Below, one piece after another: positions 47,859-61,500 of a DNA stretch of 64,000 nucleotides. The notes under the pieces were generated by a model that worked only from the letters and a program-made list of their open reading frames with translations, was not told the DNA's origin and searched no databases. This DNA is from Azolla caroliniana (lineage: Eukaryota > Polypodiophyta), in NCBI GenBank assembly GCA_043228905.1, contig JBHGNT010000015.1, positions 372,001 to 436,000 of the forward strand, in the 5' to 3' direction. The translations under genes and the position numbers were made by a program. Position 1 is the stretch's first letter, and each line of letters starts with the position of its first letter.

Positions 47859-50800
47859 TTACACCCCAATAGTTTGGTCTAATACAAATGGTATACTTCC
47901 CAATAACGCATTCTTGTAGTTACTAACAGATCGAGCAACCTCCTCCTTGCCAGCTATCTTTGATAGCTCTAAACCGGTCCCATCCTTTCCAGCTATCTTT
48001 GATGGCAATAAACCAGTCCCCTCTTTCGTCATGATCTTATCATCAAGATCCTCTTTCTTGGTATGCACAATACTGTCCTTGCCTCCCTCAATCCTCTTTG
48101 AAATAGTTTCCATGTCAACCTTCAATTTAGTCATCTTCAACTCGATGTTTTTAACTGTAGTTTTGCCAACTAAAGGAGAACCATTCTCTTTATCATTTGA
48201 TAGCACATCAGCAGCTATATTATTTATCCTTCCAGCATTCTTGTCTTTAAACTGCTTCACCATCTGGACAAGCAAAAGTCAAGTTATTTTCTCAAATTCA
48301 ATGGGTAAGGCTGAAACACATAATATGCATTCAAATATAAAAACCTGTTGTCGTTGCTGCTGCTGATGCTGCTTTAACTTCCTCTCCTGCAGAACCTTTT
48401 GGCGGCCATCGTAGAAGGCAAAGTCATCAAGCAAAGATGTTCTCGTTGGGAAAAACTTGAAGATCTTCAGCATTTCAAGTCCTTGGTGGAAATGCACCTG
48501 CCAATCACTAAATTGATGAAGACTTGGGACCCGAAAACAATTTCCAGAATGTATTTCAAGATCATAAGCAATTTCATATACTCAAAACCAAAGGGCAAAC
48601 CAAGTAACAATTTACCTCTTGGGTATCTCGACTATGGGTAACAGGTTTGTTCTCATTATTTGAAAGGATGATATGTCTAAAGTGACCATTGGGCACATCT
48701 TTGATAATATGCCACTTCACAGAGAAGCAACCATTCCATTTTCCTTGCAACCAAAAATCCATGTTTTTGTTGAAATCAACAGGTCCCACCATCTCAGCTA
48801 CCCCACAGAACTGGCCACTGGAATTGACCTGCAAGTTGTGAAACGTTATGAAACATATCCACAGCAACAAAAGAAAGCAACCCATCCTTGCAAACAAAAT
48901 GATCCATAAACCGAAACCAGAAACAAAATTTAAAAGAAGGTCCTTGAGACTCACTGAAAAGAAAAAGAAAACTGGGCAGACAGCCAAGATCGACTTGGAT
49001 TGTTCCTGAGCTTTCTTATAAGCATCATCCAAACTTTTGTTGCCATTAGGTGTGCTTGACCAAACACCATACTTGATACTTTTATGTACATCATCTTCAC
49101 TATAAGACTTGATAATGAAGAATTTGGCCTTCTCATACGAAATCTGGAAATTTTCTTTGTTAAAATCATCCTTACTTATTGGACAAGCATGACCCTTTGT
49201 CATAGAATCGGATTGGAAAGCCGGACCATCATGTTCTTCCATTGTATCCACCTTACACTTTGTTGTGCAAGAAACTTGGCTTTGATCCTGGATAACATCA
49301 TTGCTGAACATATTGCTTACAGGATCCTTGATTTTGTCGAGAACCTTTGTGGTACCCTTTGGCCTCCAATTGGTTCCCCCTGATAAACCTTTTAGAGCAT
49401 TTGCCTTAAACCCTTTTCCATAAATATTGGGCGCAAAGTGTGTCCTAGGATTATTCTGGTATCGCCCCGGTAAAAAAGGAATATAATTCCCTTGCAAACC
49501 CATATTCTGTTTAGAAAGGCATCCGATCCTTGAGTATGCAAATCGAAAAACAGAAACTGGAAAATATCTCTCAAAACAGTTAAAAGTTTTTCAACCTGAG
49601 GCGGAGGTATGGGCTGAAATCCTTGCGCGGAAGAATGCCACTGCTGAGAATAGAAATCGTACCCATTGGAAGAACCATAGAAATTACCATCTGCAGTTGC
49701 TGGATACAAGCCCCATTGATTCGTTCCATCTAATGGAAGAAAGTTCTTAAATCCAGCTTGATACCCTTGCCTACCATTAGCTACAGATTTCGCCGTAAGA
49801 GAGTGACCCTCTTTGTTAGTGGCTTGTTTCTTAATAGATGTCTTAGCTCCTTCTAACTCAGCAGGATAGTGTTGCATGATTGAAGACGGAACTTGTGGAT
49901 AGTAGTGCATATACTGTGGTCCATATCCAGGCGAAACTGAACCCATATTTGACATATAATGTCCTAAGGGTTGTGTGAGGTATGAAGACGGCTGATATCC
50001 ATAGCTCGGACCATAGTACATATGTTGTTGCCTATTCTCAGCAACGATGCCCTATGATAAATATGATAAACAAAACTTTCTAATACAATATTAAGATCAC
50101 ACATAAAGGAAAACTTAAACCAATCAGAAACCTCACCGGGTAGAGATTCCTTCCATCTTTGATTTCCTCACAGCCTGCCAAGGACGAGACACAGCCTGCA
50201 AGGTACTTCGTTTTTATTAGACAGCGTAGGTATGGACTAGTGACCCCTCCATGTGTATTCAGAGAAGTTGAATCAGTATTTACGAAAAGAAAAATTAAGA
50301 TTATTTCCTCCACTGTAAATAAGATTGAGAGACATAATCATCTGAAAACAAAAGTACCCGTGTCTGCATTTCCTCCATCTGATCTACTTACGAGTGCAGA
50401 ATCTCCAATTTCCTTTTCAAGGATACCTTGCTCCTAGATATATACCAAATAATGAAGATTTATTTCTTTTGACTTCATAATGTAAAGATACATAAAGAAA
50501 ACTAGCCAATTCAATAACAAATAAATAACCAGCTTCTTGAAATATTTGACCAACAGACAAACAAGAATATTTTGTTTTTCGTCTACTCAGTAAAACATAA
50601 GTTAAACTGTTGTTCAAAAATACTGCAATTTGCAATGGCAAAAAAGACGAAAAATAAACTGTTCAGTACAAACATAGTTGAACCCGCTACTTCAAATGTG
50701 ACAAATTAAGATGGAAATGGGACTCTATCTCTTCAAAAGTTTACCCTATTCAGTGAAGAATACATGAGGGGCTGCTCAAAATATTATAACTATGGTTGGA

Positions 50801-51954
50801 AACGAGAAAAGGCTCTTCAAAGCACTAATAAATAAAAAAGTAATTAAATTGCAAATTAAAACACCACAATTCAGTTTGGAATTGGAATGACTCCATCTCT
50901 CAGATAGCCACACAGCATAGAAGCATGTATTACGAGTAAATTTACCTGGGGTGGCTCCGACTTGAAGCCACCATTAGTCAACACTCGAATCTCTTCAATT
51001 GCCTCTGATACAAGTCAAGAAATGTACATTTAAAAGAACACTGAAAGAGAAGTGGTGACAGACAAATCGTTATGTCGATGAAATGCCACAGTAAACAACA
51101 GAAAGCTTTCAAATTGAGCATTAGAAAATTCAATGGTGCAGACAAAAACTCCTTGAAACTGTGAGCAAGTAGACGGGCATAACTTTCTCACATGAATTTC
51201 ATAAACAAATAGAAATATACTTGCAAACTGGGCACTTGGGTCTGACCATGACTATGTTACACTTCAAATCAGAAAATTGGTTTCAATTTGGGACATAAGG
51301 GATCAATTGCGAGGCAACAATATTAGACATTGGCATGTATATGTATGTACTATGTACTATGTACTATGTATGTATGTATGTACGTATGTACGTATGAATG
51401 TAGATATGTATGTACTATATACTATCTATGTGTGTACTATGTATGTATGTATGAATGTAGATATGTATGTACTATATACTATCTATGTGTGTACTATGTA
51501 TGTATATACGTATGTATGTATGTATGTATGTATGTATGTACGTACGTACGTACTATGTATGGATGTACAGTGTACTATGTATGTATGTATGTATGTATGT
51601 ATATACATGTGTATGTGTGGGCGTGTTAGAGGGGAGGGAGTGTTGCGAACCAAATGAAGGAAGGTTATTACTACTTTTCCTTCTCGGGAGGGACGAACCT
51701 TCCAGTATGTATAGAATAGAACACAAACCAAACGAGCAATCAAGAAAACCCCGGGGGGGTTTAAGAGAAGACAAAAGACAGGGTAGCAAAACGCAGATCT
51801 GCAATACACCTAGTGGGAGCAATGGAAATCAGGTAGAGAGGAGAGGGATGGAGAAGAAGAGGAATGAACGGGACAGAAAGTTGAAAAAAAAAAAAAAAAA
51901 AAGGATACGTGGAGCAGAGTCGGGAGCATGATGTACCAAGTCTGCCATAGCCAT
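47859..51954 (-). CDS. YTH-domain m6A reader, ECT type
   Basis: Exons on the minus strand: 51954-51909, 51004-50946, 50433-50358, 50195-50137, 50051-49596, 49506-48955, 48828-48616, 48497-48345, 48263-47859; all GT-AG and phase-matched, giving 672 aa. The N-terminal 350 residues are Y/P/Q/G-rich and disordered ([17 protein letters not shown]), as in plant ECT proteins. The YTH domain spans about 358-500 ([42 protein letters not shown]). The aromatic cage that holds N6-methyladenosine is intact: W381 plus W442 and W447, the latter pair spaced five residues as in YTHDF proteins. A Q-rich stretch ([10 protein letters not shown]) follows, then a charged tail. Expected role: cytosolic reader of m6A in mRNA. 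Start: [15 protein letters not shown], joined by split codon to AIEEIRVL. Confidence 0.93.
51335..51612. repeat. (TATG)n-type microsatellite in ECT intron 1
   Basis: Nearly 280 bp of tatg/tacg tetramers with a longer-order repeat: a segment containing gaatgtagatatgtatgtac then tatatactatctatgtgtgt occurs twice. The whole block lies in intron 1 of the YTH gene. Confidence 0.9.
51882..51901. repeat. A-homopolymer beside the ECT exon 1 donor
   Basis: A run of about 20 A on the plus strand is a T run on the coding strand. It begins about 6 bp inside intron 1, right after the donor gtatcc. Confidence 0.9.
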
Positions 51955-52194
51955 CGAAGTTGCAGAAGGTCTGTGTGCAGGTAGAGAGAGAGGATTGGGT
52001 GGGGGTGTATACAAGGAGAGAAGAGTAAAGTAAGAAGAAGGGAGGGGAGGTAGAGCTATGGAAGCTCTGGAGGGTTTTCTTGTATTGGGGGTCTTCTGGG
52101 AACAGGGGAGGGGAGGTGGAAAGGAAAGGAAAGGAAAGAAAAAGTGGGAAGGAATGGAACCTTCAACCTTTAACAAAAGCCAAACAAAAAGAAA

Positions 52195-52400
52195 TATATT
52201 GTGAAATGCACACCACAATATGTATACATAATATATGCATATGTATATCACATATTATGTGTATAATTATATATATATATATACATAATATGTACATACA
52301 TTATACACATGTATAAAGATATGTAAATTTATACATATATATGTACATATCATTGTATGTATGTGTACATGTGTGTGTGTATGTGTGTTATTTGTGTGTC
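52195..52400. repeat. AT-rich dinucleotide/tetranucleotide repeat block
   Basis: Runs of (TA)n with tatacata and acatgtgtgtgtg variants. Several segments are self-complementary, for example ataatatgt...acatattat. Confidence 0.85.
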
Positions 52401-55236
52401 ATATATAGAAGCCACAACATGATGAAGTTGTCTCCATCAATGTACACACACCCGTGCCAATCCGCCCCCGGAGTCCACATATGATGCCTCGAGTGAGTGC
52501 TGATCGAACTCCTCCTCCCATAAGTAGGCTTTGCTACACCTCGGTTGTAGGCCGAGTCCTTTATTAGCTTACACACTACTACGAAATGAATTCAAAATGT
52601 TGTTACCAATCGCGCTCTACACCTCGCAAATTCAAATTTCACTACATGTACTAATTTGTATGATGCCACTTGCGAAAGGAATGTGAAGGGTTGTTCCCAA
52701 TTGAGCTACAGCCGGTTAAAGTCAACTTTCCACATATACATATGTGCTTCCTCGTTTCACAAAGGGCTCGTTGTGGGCATTCTTGTTTCTCATGGGCATG
52801 GATGAATGTCATGATAAAATAAACACTATTTGTCCATATTGCAAACCCCAATCGAAGAGTTTTTGTGTATAGTATGTTAAATCTTCGACACATACATGTC
52901 TATATCAACTCCTCTACTTTCATGTTGAAAAGTGCCTCGTGTTGATGAAAGCTTGCACTCCTTGTTGGCTTGTTGGTGTCCAATCGGATGAGCATAAGCA
53001 TTTTGCCACATTGTGTTAACCACGTCGAACATACTTCTAGATTTGCTCTTCTTCCTCCCAACGTTTTGAAGTGGCCCTCGTATCATATCACAAATGATGA
53101 TATTGAAACCGCTCAAGGCGCATTGACATTCTTCCACTTTCACAAAGTTCCATTGTATATGACATTGTCTCTAGGTTGTCTACCACATTGTCTCTAGGTT
53201 GTCTACGTATAAGCATACCACAACTTTCCATGTATAAACATTCATCCATTGTGTTTATGTGTCCATCACAAATATACGAACAACTTTCCACGTCATCAAA
53301 ACTAGTGTGCCATGATTTTGAGGCATATTCTCATTTTTTGTTGTTTTGTGTCCGCACATGTATATGTTACTTTGATTTAGCATTTTGCACAATTTTTCTC
53401 GAACTTTGTTGTGGCTAGGCCCATCCAACATTTTTTTTCGCACAGTGCGTACTATTGACATGTGACCCTTCGATTTCCTGTGTTTCGCATTTGCACAAAG
53501 TCTACCTACAGTTAAAGATGATCCACCCTTGAACCTCTTGCCTTTACCTTCTTAATTGAGATGTGGAAATTGAGTATAATTAGTTGCAAAAATATAACCT
53601 CAACATAATTGGGAAATCTTATGGAGGGTTGAATTGTTAAAATAAATATATTGATTTGGATGCATGGATGAAAATATAGGTCCCACTTTTTTCCTATTGA
53701 TGTGCAATAGAATGTTTCAATCATGCCTCCACCTTTATCCAACAATAATGGAGCCTAATTCGAGGTAACAATAAATTGGGCTCGCTTTGACGGAATCCAT
53801 TGTCAACATGCTAGTGATTCAACCAAGTGGAGATCTTTGTATTTTTTAAATTGACCATAAAATGACTCTACGATTGTTTAAAAGTAACCAAAGCAAGATG
53901 TATTATTGTCTTGCATAACCAAGTAATCACAAGCAAATCATAAAGAAGGATTCTATTGTCCAAAGTAATGGGCTCCAATGACACTCACACATGGAACTCT
54001 TCAATCGATGTTCTAACATTGTAGTTTTTACATGTGACAATATGAGAGACACTTATTTAGAAACAAATTATGAGCTTGCTTTAAAGGCATATAAAGTTCT
54101 TGCATTTTGGTGCATAATGTCTTGATTGATGAATATGCTCATGGCCTTTGTACTATTAAAGGGGGGGGGGGGGTAGGTTTTACCAAGGAACCATATCAAA
54201 TTGCAATATTCAATCATTTGTTGCAAAAATTGAACTTTTCCGTAAATATGGCATTTATGAGATGACATTACTCTCTCATTCCAAAATACTAATCTTATCT
54301 CCTTAATGAAGAATGTCTACAATAAAACCTCTAGTGATGCGATGGAAATGATTTGGATATTGTTGATGGATGAGTTTCAATATCTCATTATTATGTAGAG
54401 GTTGCAGAGAAAAGTAAATAAACATAGCATCACCTCCTCTTGAGAGAGATACATAAACTACTATTTGTGGGATCCTGGTTTGAAATTACTAGAGAAAGCC
54501 TTGTGCCACAAAATCTTAAGGTTGGATTCACATTACAATGCCAACAAGGGGCATCAAGTGTCGTACCGGCATGTATCATTTCACATTTAACGAAAGCGAG
54601 ATTATAGTTATTATTGGCTGGATGGTTAGGTTAACATGCTTCCTACCCATGTATGTGACTTTGAATCTTGCCACGCATTCAATGAAAATTTGTATTGGAG
54701 TTGAAAAGGTATGTCGTGATGTCATTCTATCATTGTTATCGCTCGTATTAAATGTCGTGATGTCATTCTATCATTGTTATCGCTTATCAAGCATGAATCT
54801 AGCCTAATCATGTTATTTATAAATGACGAGTATACTTTTGCTAGGTACTGCAATTGACTCTCATTGCAACAAAGCTACAAGCTTTTGGAGATTTCAATTT
54901 GCAAATCCATGTATTTCCAAGCATTTTGGTCGGTAGGGAGAAGTGAGGGAAGATTGATTAAAAACACGAAGACAACATAACATTTCGACAAGGTGTATAC
55001 ATATTTTCATAACACGATGTAGCAAAATCAACACAATATCTCCGTTCTTCTCTCATAGCTTTTGAACAAAAAAGAACAGTTGTAGAGAAAAACGCAATCA
55101 TAAAATTCTGTTGTGTAATTGAAAAAAAGAGCAATTATTAAGAAGGAATCAAACGCGATGTCTCGAGGGCACGTTCTATGTGAGCGATCTCTACTCTATC
55201 CGAGTTAATTTGTGGTGGAGAGGAAGAGAGAGAGAA

Positions 55237-55320
55237 AGATATATTAACTAACGTCTTCTAAGGCCAAAATTGGCCCATGAGACAATTGGTTTACAACAAA
55301 AATGGGATATTTACCCATGA
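55237..55320 (-). mobile_element. LINE 3'-tail copy upstream of the SSL gene
   Basis: The minus strand reads ttgttgtaaaccaattgtct, then catgggccaattttggcctt and ends agaagacgttagttaatata, matching the tail family at 4753, 28383 and 43914. It is only the terminal 60-80 bp. Confidence 0.55.
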
Positions 55321-55482
55321 GAGAGAGGGGGGTATTATTGGATAATTTCCTGAAGTATGGTATAGGGGTATTTTTGGGAGAATTTGCAAAAACTCTCGTG
55401 CGCGTGTGTGAGAGAGAGCATGAGAATATCATTCATTCATTCATTCTACCCTTCATTTATGAGACCGCTCCAAAAGCGCACG

Positions 55483-55485
<3 letters not shown>

Positions 55486-55527
<42 letters not shown>
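55486..55527. repeat. (GA)n microsatellite in the SSL leader region
   Basis: An uninterrupted GA run of about 42 bp lies about 180 bp upstream of the SSL start codon. A shorter GA run follows at about 55629-55644. Confidence 0.95.
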
Positions 55528-55529
<2 letters not shown>

Positions 55530-55704
55530 ATGCGTAAGCTGCTGCTTACCAGCAGCGCACAGAGCATTTTGTGCAGAACCCACCCTAACACAGACCACAC
55601 CAAAAGAGAAAGAGATGCAGGGGATGTCAGAGAGAGAGAGAGATTAGAGATGAAATCGCTTAAAAAGGATCATTAATTTAGGAGAGAGCGGTGCTCAATT
55701 TCCC

Positions 55705-57956
55705 ATGGCTCGCAACTCTGCCCCTGCCCCTGTCATCGCTGTTTGCTTGGTGGTCGCCATAGCCACATTGATTGCAGTCGATCCATGGAAGCTCAGCCCT
55801 ATATCTGGTGTGCCCAATTTCGAGGCTAAGCCGATGGTTCCACCCATCCCACGCCCAGGAACGCTGGCCTTCCCACGGGACCACGACAACAAACTGGACC
55901 GCCCTTCGCACGTGCGTTTCCTCCGTCATGTCATGGGGCCTGAGAGCCTGGCCTTCGATTCGGAGGGTGGAGGCCCCTATACAGGAATTGCCGATGGTCG
56001 CATCATGCGTTGGGATGGTCCCATCCTTGGATGGACTCCCTTTGCCACGCTTTATCCCAATGGGTAACGCATTTTTGCTTCCTTCCTAATGTTGAATTTG
56101 ATGACGGTATATTGATTGTATTACTATCTATCTATGCCATATGCTATTATTTACTATTAGGGTAAACTCCTAAAGTTTTTCTTTATTCCTCTAGTTGCTC
56201 CTACGGTGTTGTTGTTTCCCCAAATGCCATCGTCTCTACGGCAGTTTAGGGTTTAGGGTTTAGGTTTATTGCGCCAAAAAGAAAAGAAAAGATTATTATC
56301 TTACGGGTTTTACATGCTTAAAACCGCTTCTCGGAAGCGAGCCCTCCTTACACATGTCAAAATCCCCTCCAGCCCCCTTTCACTCCTTTGTTGTGATGGT
56401 ATATTATCTATGATATCCTTTGTATCTTCAGGTTATTCAGAAAACCCTTTCTCGGATGTGAATGTGCCACTTCATTTTGATCCTATGATGTATGGATCAC
56501 CTTTCTTTTGTTTTTGAGATTATGAATCGACCATTTTCTGAAGTGACTCCTGCTTATTAAAATCTAAATCCTCTTTTCCATTTCTTTGCTTGTGATGCTA
56601 TTATTTTCTCTATTCTTTTATTTTTTGAGGTTCTTAACATGGTTTTCTTGCGTAAAACCATTTATCAGAAGTGAATCATGCATACCTCAATTCCCCCCTG
56701 TGGCAAATCTTTCCATTGAGCACATTTGTGGCCGCCCTCTTGGAATCCACTTCATGAAGCAAACAGGGGAGCTATACATTGCGGATGCATATCATGGTTT
56801 ATGCGTGGTTGGACCTAATGGTGGGGAAGCGAAGCTTATAGCTGGAGAAGCCGATGGTGTACGATTTGGCTTTACAAATGATGTAGAGATAAGCGCAGAT
56901 GGCTTAGTATACTTTTCTGATAGCAGCATAAACTACCAGAGAAGGTAAGGGGGTCCAATCTTTACCTTCTTTGAATTGGTACTCAATGTCTAATGTTTTT
57001 TATTTGTACCATGAACTTGTATCACAGGCAGTTCCTATTAACTTCTCTATCAGGAGATGATACTGGGAGGATCTTGTGTTACAATCCATTAACCAAGGAA
57101 GTGAAAGTCCTATATAAAGGAATTCAGTTTCCCAATGGTTTAGCCCTCAGCAAAGATGAATCTTTTCTGGTTGTAGCTCAGACAACCACCTGCAGGTTAG
57201 GTGTTTGTCCTCCCAACAATGACATGTTTTTCTTCCTTCTAATTTGCTGGGCATTTGCAATTTGCGGAAACTAAGTGCAAGGGTGAGAGCTGAGCATCTA
57301 ATCTATAACTAAAAATGGATGGAGTTTTACTATGGTAGGTTGCATATGTTAGAGAAACAACGTTACAACAACATATAAACAGAGCATGTAATTAGTGAGG
57401 TATGAAGTGCATCGACAAATATTCCAGCTAACGACTTCCATAGTGAAGAAGAGGACTAGGATCTTTCTCACATGTTGAGACGTGGATGACACATAGACGC
57501 CTTTGATATTTACTTACACAATGAAACATTAAAATTGCCTTACTATAATGTTGTAGGCTGTCACGGTTTTGGTTGAAGGGTGAAAAAGCTGGGAAGTTCG
57601 AGACATTCGTGGAGTTGCCTGGACCTCCAGATAATGTTCGTGTTAATGAAGCTGGGGAATTCTGGGTTGCCCTTCACTGCAGGCAGATGAAGTCTGTTTG
57701 GGTGATTTTTGCCTATCCTTGGCTGAGGCGTGCAATTCTTAGTCTTCCCATACCCATGAAGCATTTATATAAGTTTCTTTTGGGTGGAAGACCTCATGCT
57801 ATGCTTTTGCGATATGATTCCAATGGCAAACTGCTAGAAGTGCTTGAAGATAACATGGGTAATACAATAAAGCTTGTTAGTGAAGTTGAAGAAAGAGATG
57901 GTGAACTGTGGTTGGGTTCAGTGCTAATGGATTATGTTGCAGTTTACACAAGATAG
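55705..57956 (+). CDS. Strictosidine-synthase-like (SSL) beta-propeller protein
   Basis: Exons: 55705-56063, 56669-56944, 57028-57195, 57557-57956; every intron is phase 2 and GT-AG, 400 aa. A hydrophobic segment at residues about 9-26 (PVIAVCLVVAIATLIAV) is a signal anchor, so the protein is likely in the secretory pathway, lumenal or vacuolar. The propeller shows GPESLAFD, GIADGRIMRW, RPLGIHF, GELYIADAYHGL, TNDVEISADGLVYFSDSS, FPNGLALSKDESFLVV and PPDNVRVNEAGEFWVAL, all standard SSL blade motifs, including the Str_synth region at about 150-240. Most SSL proteins in plants are not alkaloid-forming strictosidine synthases; substrate unknown. Length and ending (ELWLGSVLMDYVAVYTR) are normal for the group. 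The start codon has a good context (cccatggc). It converges on the cohesin gene 564 bp downstream. Confidence 0.93.
56246..56268 (+). repeat. Short telomere-like TTTAGGG run in SSL intron 1
   Basis: Three consecutive gtttagg(g) units, a plant telobox-type sequence. Confidence 0.7.
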
Positions 57957-58520
57957 TTATTAGTGTCTAAATCAGTCTTAAGCACTGAATTGCAATGACA
58001 TCAAGCATTGATCCATTCATATACAAAGGATGAAGGTTCTAAGGACTACATAATTATATGCTAAAAAGTTGGAGTATAGATCAACCAATAGTTAGAATCC
58101 TCGACGATCAAGCTTTTGATGGATGTCCTGATTCATAAACCCTGAAATGTGATCTAGAATGGTCAAATTGTTTGGAACGTAATTAAGGTATTGAAAATTG
58201 AGTAGAGAATTGAGAATGCTCTTATGATAGTCTTTGGTAATGGAACAACCCATTTAAAAACAAAAGCATTTGAAAGGATATGAAACCAATGTTAAGCAAT
58301 TTAAACAAAATGTTTTTACATTGAATTAAGCCATTCAAACCACAGGTTAGCTCTTCTTTTTCAGTACATGCATCGAACCTTCTGGGATTTCCATGTATGT
58401 GATTAACATGGCTTAAACCTTGGATTTCTGACATGCTGAATGTTTTGTGGATGGGAGTACATTTTTGTTTTTCCAAAGGAATATAATTGTATACATCTTA
58501 GGAATTTGAAAGCAATGAAT
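57957..58520. other. Convergent intergenic gap between SSL and cohesin genes
   Basis: 564 bp holding the 3' UTRs of two convergent genes. It is AT-rich, with no other feature seen. Confidence 0.6.
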
Positions 58521-61500
58521 TCAAAGAATCTCTTTTCTCAAGAGCTGAGTGGCAGACAGCCTAATTTCTGCAAAACCAGTGCTTTGCTCCACATGCAAGT
58601 AATCCCTTGACTTGAGCACCTGTACATCAGGAGTTCATGGCTTTTTAACACATGGACAGGAATGACTACAAACTATATCACGATGCAAATATATCATGGA
58701 ATATATCACAGAATGGCTTTTTAACACATGGACAGGAATGACTACAAACTATATCACGATGTAAATATCAATGGAGATGGATGCCAAACAAAATGCCAAC
58801 TAAAACAGCAAACCCAAAGTTCACAACTAGCTAGAATCATATTTATACCTAGATGAGAGTGTGAGTGGAGGGTCCTCATGGAGAGAGGAATATGATTTAT
58901 AGTAAAGGTGACAGTTTTCTATACATATTTGCAGCCTTTATGGTGGATAAAGAAAGATGAACGTAAAAGCACTAAAATCTCCCATTTCTGCGAAGCCCAA
59001 ACCCAAACATCACCAAATGCTGAAAAGAGAAAATCGTGGGATACTTGCCAGGGTCTCAAAGTACATCCGAGCTGCCTCTTTTCTTGTTCGACCTTTCAAC
59101 AACTCATCCAAGCTTATTTCTGCTGGCTGCTGTGATTCAGAACTACACATATGCTCCACTTTCTCAAAGACGGATTTCAGGTAGCTGGCCACTGCCCTGC
59201 ACATGCAGTATTCATTGTCCACATGGTTAGCAAAAAAGAGGCAACAAACTATGTTACTATGAAGAAGGGATTGATTACATACTTTGTCCTCACGGACCAT
59301 CCATTTTGAACGTACACTTGATTTGGCTTTCCCTTCTTACGATCATACATATTGGCATCTTCCAGAAATGTATCTCCGTTAACCCCATCATGTAGAACTG
59401 TTTAGACAAACCAAACCATACATCAATTTCAGATTTCACAACATTATGGACAAATAAAACCCCAAACATAAACAAGCACAGATTCTATAGTAGCAATATG
59501 CATAGAAAACGATAGGCTGTAATTGCTAAACCCCAAATCAAGGGGAAGCTCAACTTCTATAATAACATTGTTTGTCAGTATAACCCTAAAACCTAAAACA
59601 AAGGGAGAGGTCAACTTCCAGAATAGAACCACTCCAAAATCAAGGGGAAACTCAACTTCCATGACAACATTTTTTGTCAGTATAACCCTAAAACCTAAAA
59701 CAAAGGGACAGGTCAGCTTCCAGAATAGAACCTCAAACACTGAGCCCGAAAACCAAGGGGTAGTAAAATAAGCTCAATCTCCAGAATAATGTTACTGAAA
59801 CTCTAAAACCCTTGGGCTGATAGATGCTATGTACACAATAAAAGAAAAAACCAAAACATTCCATCCTGTTTTTTGCTGAATGAAACAAACCTGATTAAAA
59901 GTTTATGAAGAAATCAAGCAATACCAAATAAACTCACCTCTATCTTTCGTATCTTCAAGAAAATCGAGCTTCTGCAAAATACAGAATGACATGTTACAAC
60001 TTAAAGCTCGTCATGCAGTACATTGTAAAGACACGGAGATTGAGGAAATGCTTACTTCTGGGATTGTTTCAGGTGCAGGAGATATGCTCATCCCAGCAGC
60101 ATCGCTTCTTCCTTCGTCAAGTTCTTGAAAGTGTCCCAGGCAGCTCATGTTGCCATCACACATTTCATCATTCTTCCTAACAGAAGCTTCAAAGTCTTCA
60201 GCAGTAGAAAGGTTGCCATCTTCATTTAGCTCAGTTAACTCTATTTCTGGCTGAACTATCAGGTCTATATACAATTCGCATGCCCCATCAGATGGCTCAT
60301 GCATAGCACCTTGAAGATCCATGTTTTCCTGTCCATTATTGTCAACATCCTGCGGAGAAAATTCCATAGGTTGCATGGGGGTCCCTGCTGGAGTAAGGGT
60401 TTGATGTGCACATCTATAAGTGTCCCCTGAACCCACGGCAATATCTGGCACACTCCTCCCATGTACTCTATCCTCATTCATTGATGCAGAACTTTTTCGT
60501 GTCCTTGGCTTCAAAATTGGCTCTGTATTAGAGAGCTTTAAGACATGATTGTATAATTCTATCAGAGGAGCACTCGAACCTGTAGAAATGAAAAAATATT
60601 GCTATCAGTAAGTTCACAAAATCATAACAGGGAGAGTAATTAGAATAATTCCACACACCCTCACATTAATGGCACCATCTTTTAAGATACATTTGCTGTG
60701 AGAACTTATTGAGAATATAATGTCAAAAAGTACTGTGATGACCTAGTAGAGGACACACTTTACGATCATATGATGCAGTTGTTCACTAATTCACATGAGT
60801 CTCCTGAGGGTTCACTATTGAAGTTGCCTACTTGAGATCATATTTGTATGGAGTCATGTGTTCATTTTCCTAGCTGAACAGAATTTTAAATATTTGCTAG
60901 ATAGAAGAGGGAAACCCACTAACTGATAAAGAACTGAAAAAGCAGATATCATGATATATTCACCATTAAAAGACGGCCTCTCAAACATTTGATCATGATA
61001 ACAGCCTTGCAACCTCCAAACTTCAAATTCTGAGGATGGATTTTTTCGGCGTTTTCGACGTAGGTCAGATGTGTCTGTTAGCTGTTTCTTCATTAACCTA
61101 GATAATTGAAATAACTTAGTGCTTGAGCTTTAGGATACAGAAACATATTTCATTGAGGAAAACTTACAAACTTGATATAATCTGTTTGCCATCAAAAAGC
61201 TTTCTTTTTCTTCGAGTTTTTTTGGGTGGAGCGAGTTCTTGAGGAGTGTTCCCAACTTTTAATGCAGGTGTATTACCTCCTGAGTAATAACAAGCATATA
61301 AGTAAGCAATCAACCCTTTCAAGATCCATATGAGGAGCAGATTTCTAATGCTCACCTAAAATATCTCCTAGCAGATCATCATGACCCATGTAGTTTTCAA
61401 AATCATCCATAATACTTGGAGAAGGCCTATGTAGGTGGGGTGTCTCATGAACAAGAGGTGTAGCATCAACCTCATGTATATGAAAGTCATCACTAGCATT

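Larger units (their letters stand above)
51955..55704. other. Divergent intergenic region between ECT and strictosidine-synthase-like genes
   Basis: No gene supported. The first part (51955-52150) is purine-rich and likely ECT leader/promoter. 52195-52400 is an alternating AT/GT microsatellite block. 52400-55200 is AT-rich with short meaningless frames and a G13 run near 54161-54173. A LINE tail (55237-55320) and a GA repeat (55486-55527) precede the next gene. Confidence 0.5.

Noticed and set aside
51277-51931. Open frames of Y/V/C/M repeats over the TATG microsatellite
   Set aside because: Translations of a tetranucleotide repeat lying in intron 1 of the ECT gene.
55705-57956. True strictosidine synthase and an alkaloid gene cluster
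   Set aside because: The protein resembles the widespread SSL group. No neighbouring decarboxylase, glucosidase or P450 genes are present.
59525-59771. Coding exon across the 102-bp repeats in the cohesin intron
   Set aside because: The flanking exons join perfectly without it, and the open frame is a by-product of the repeat.
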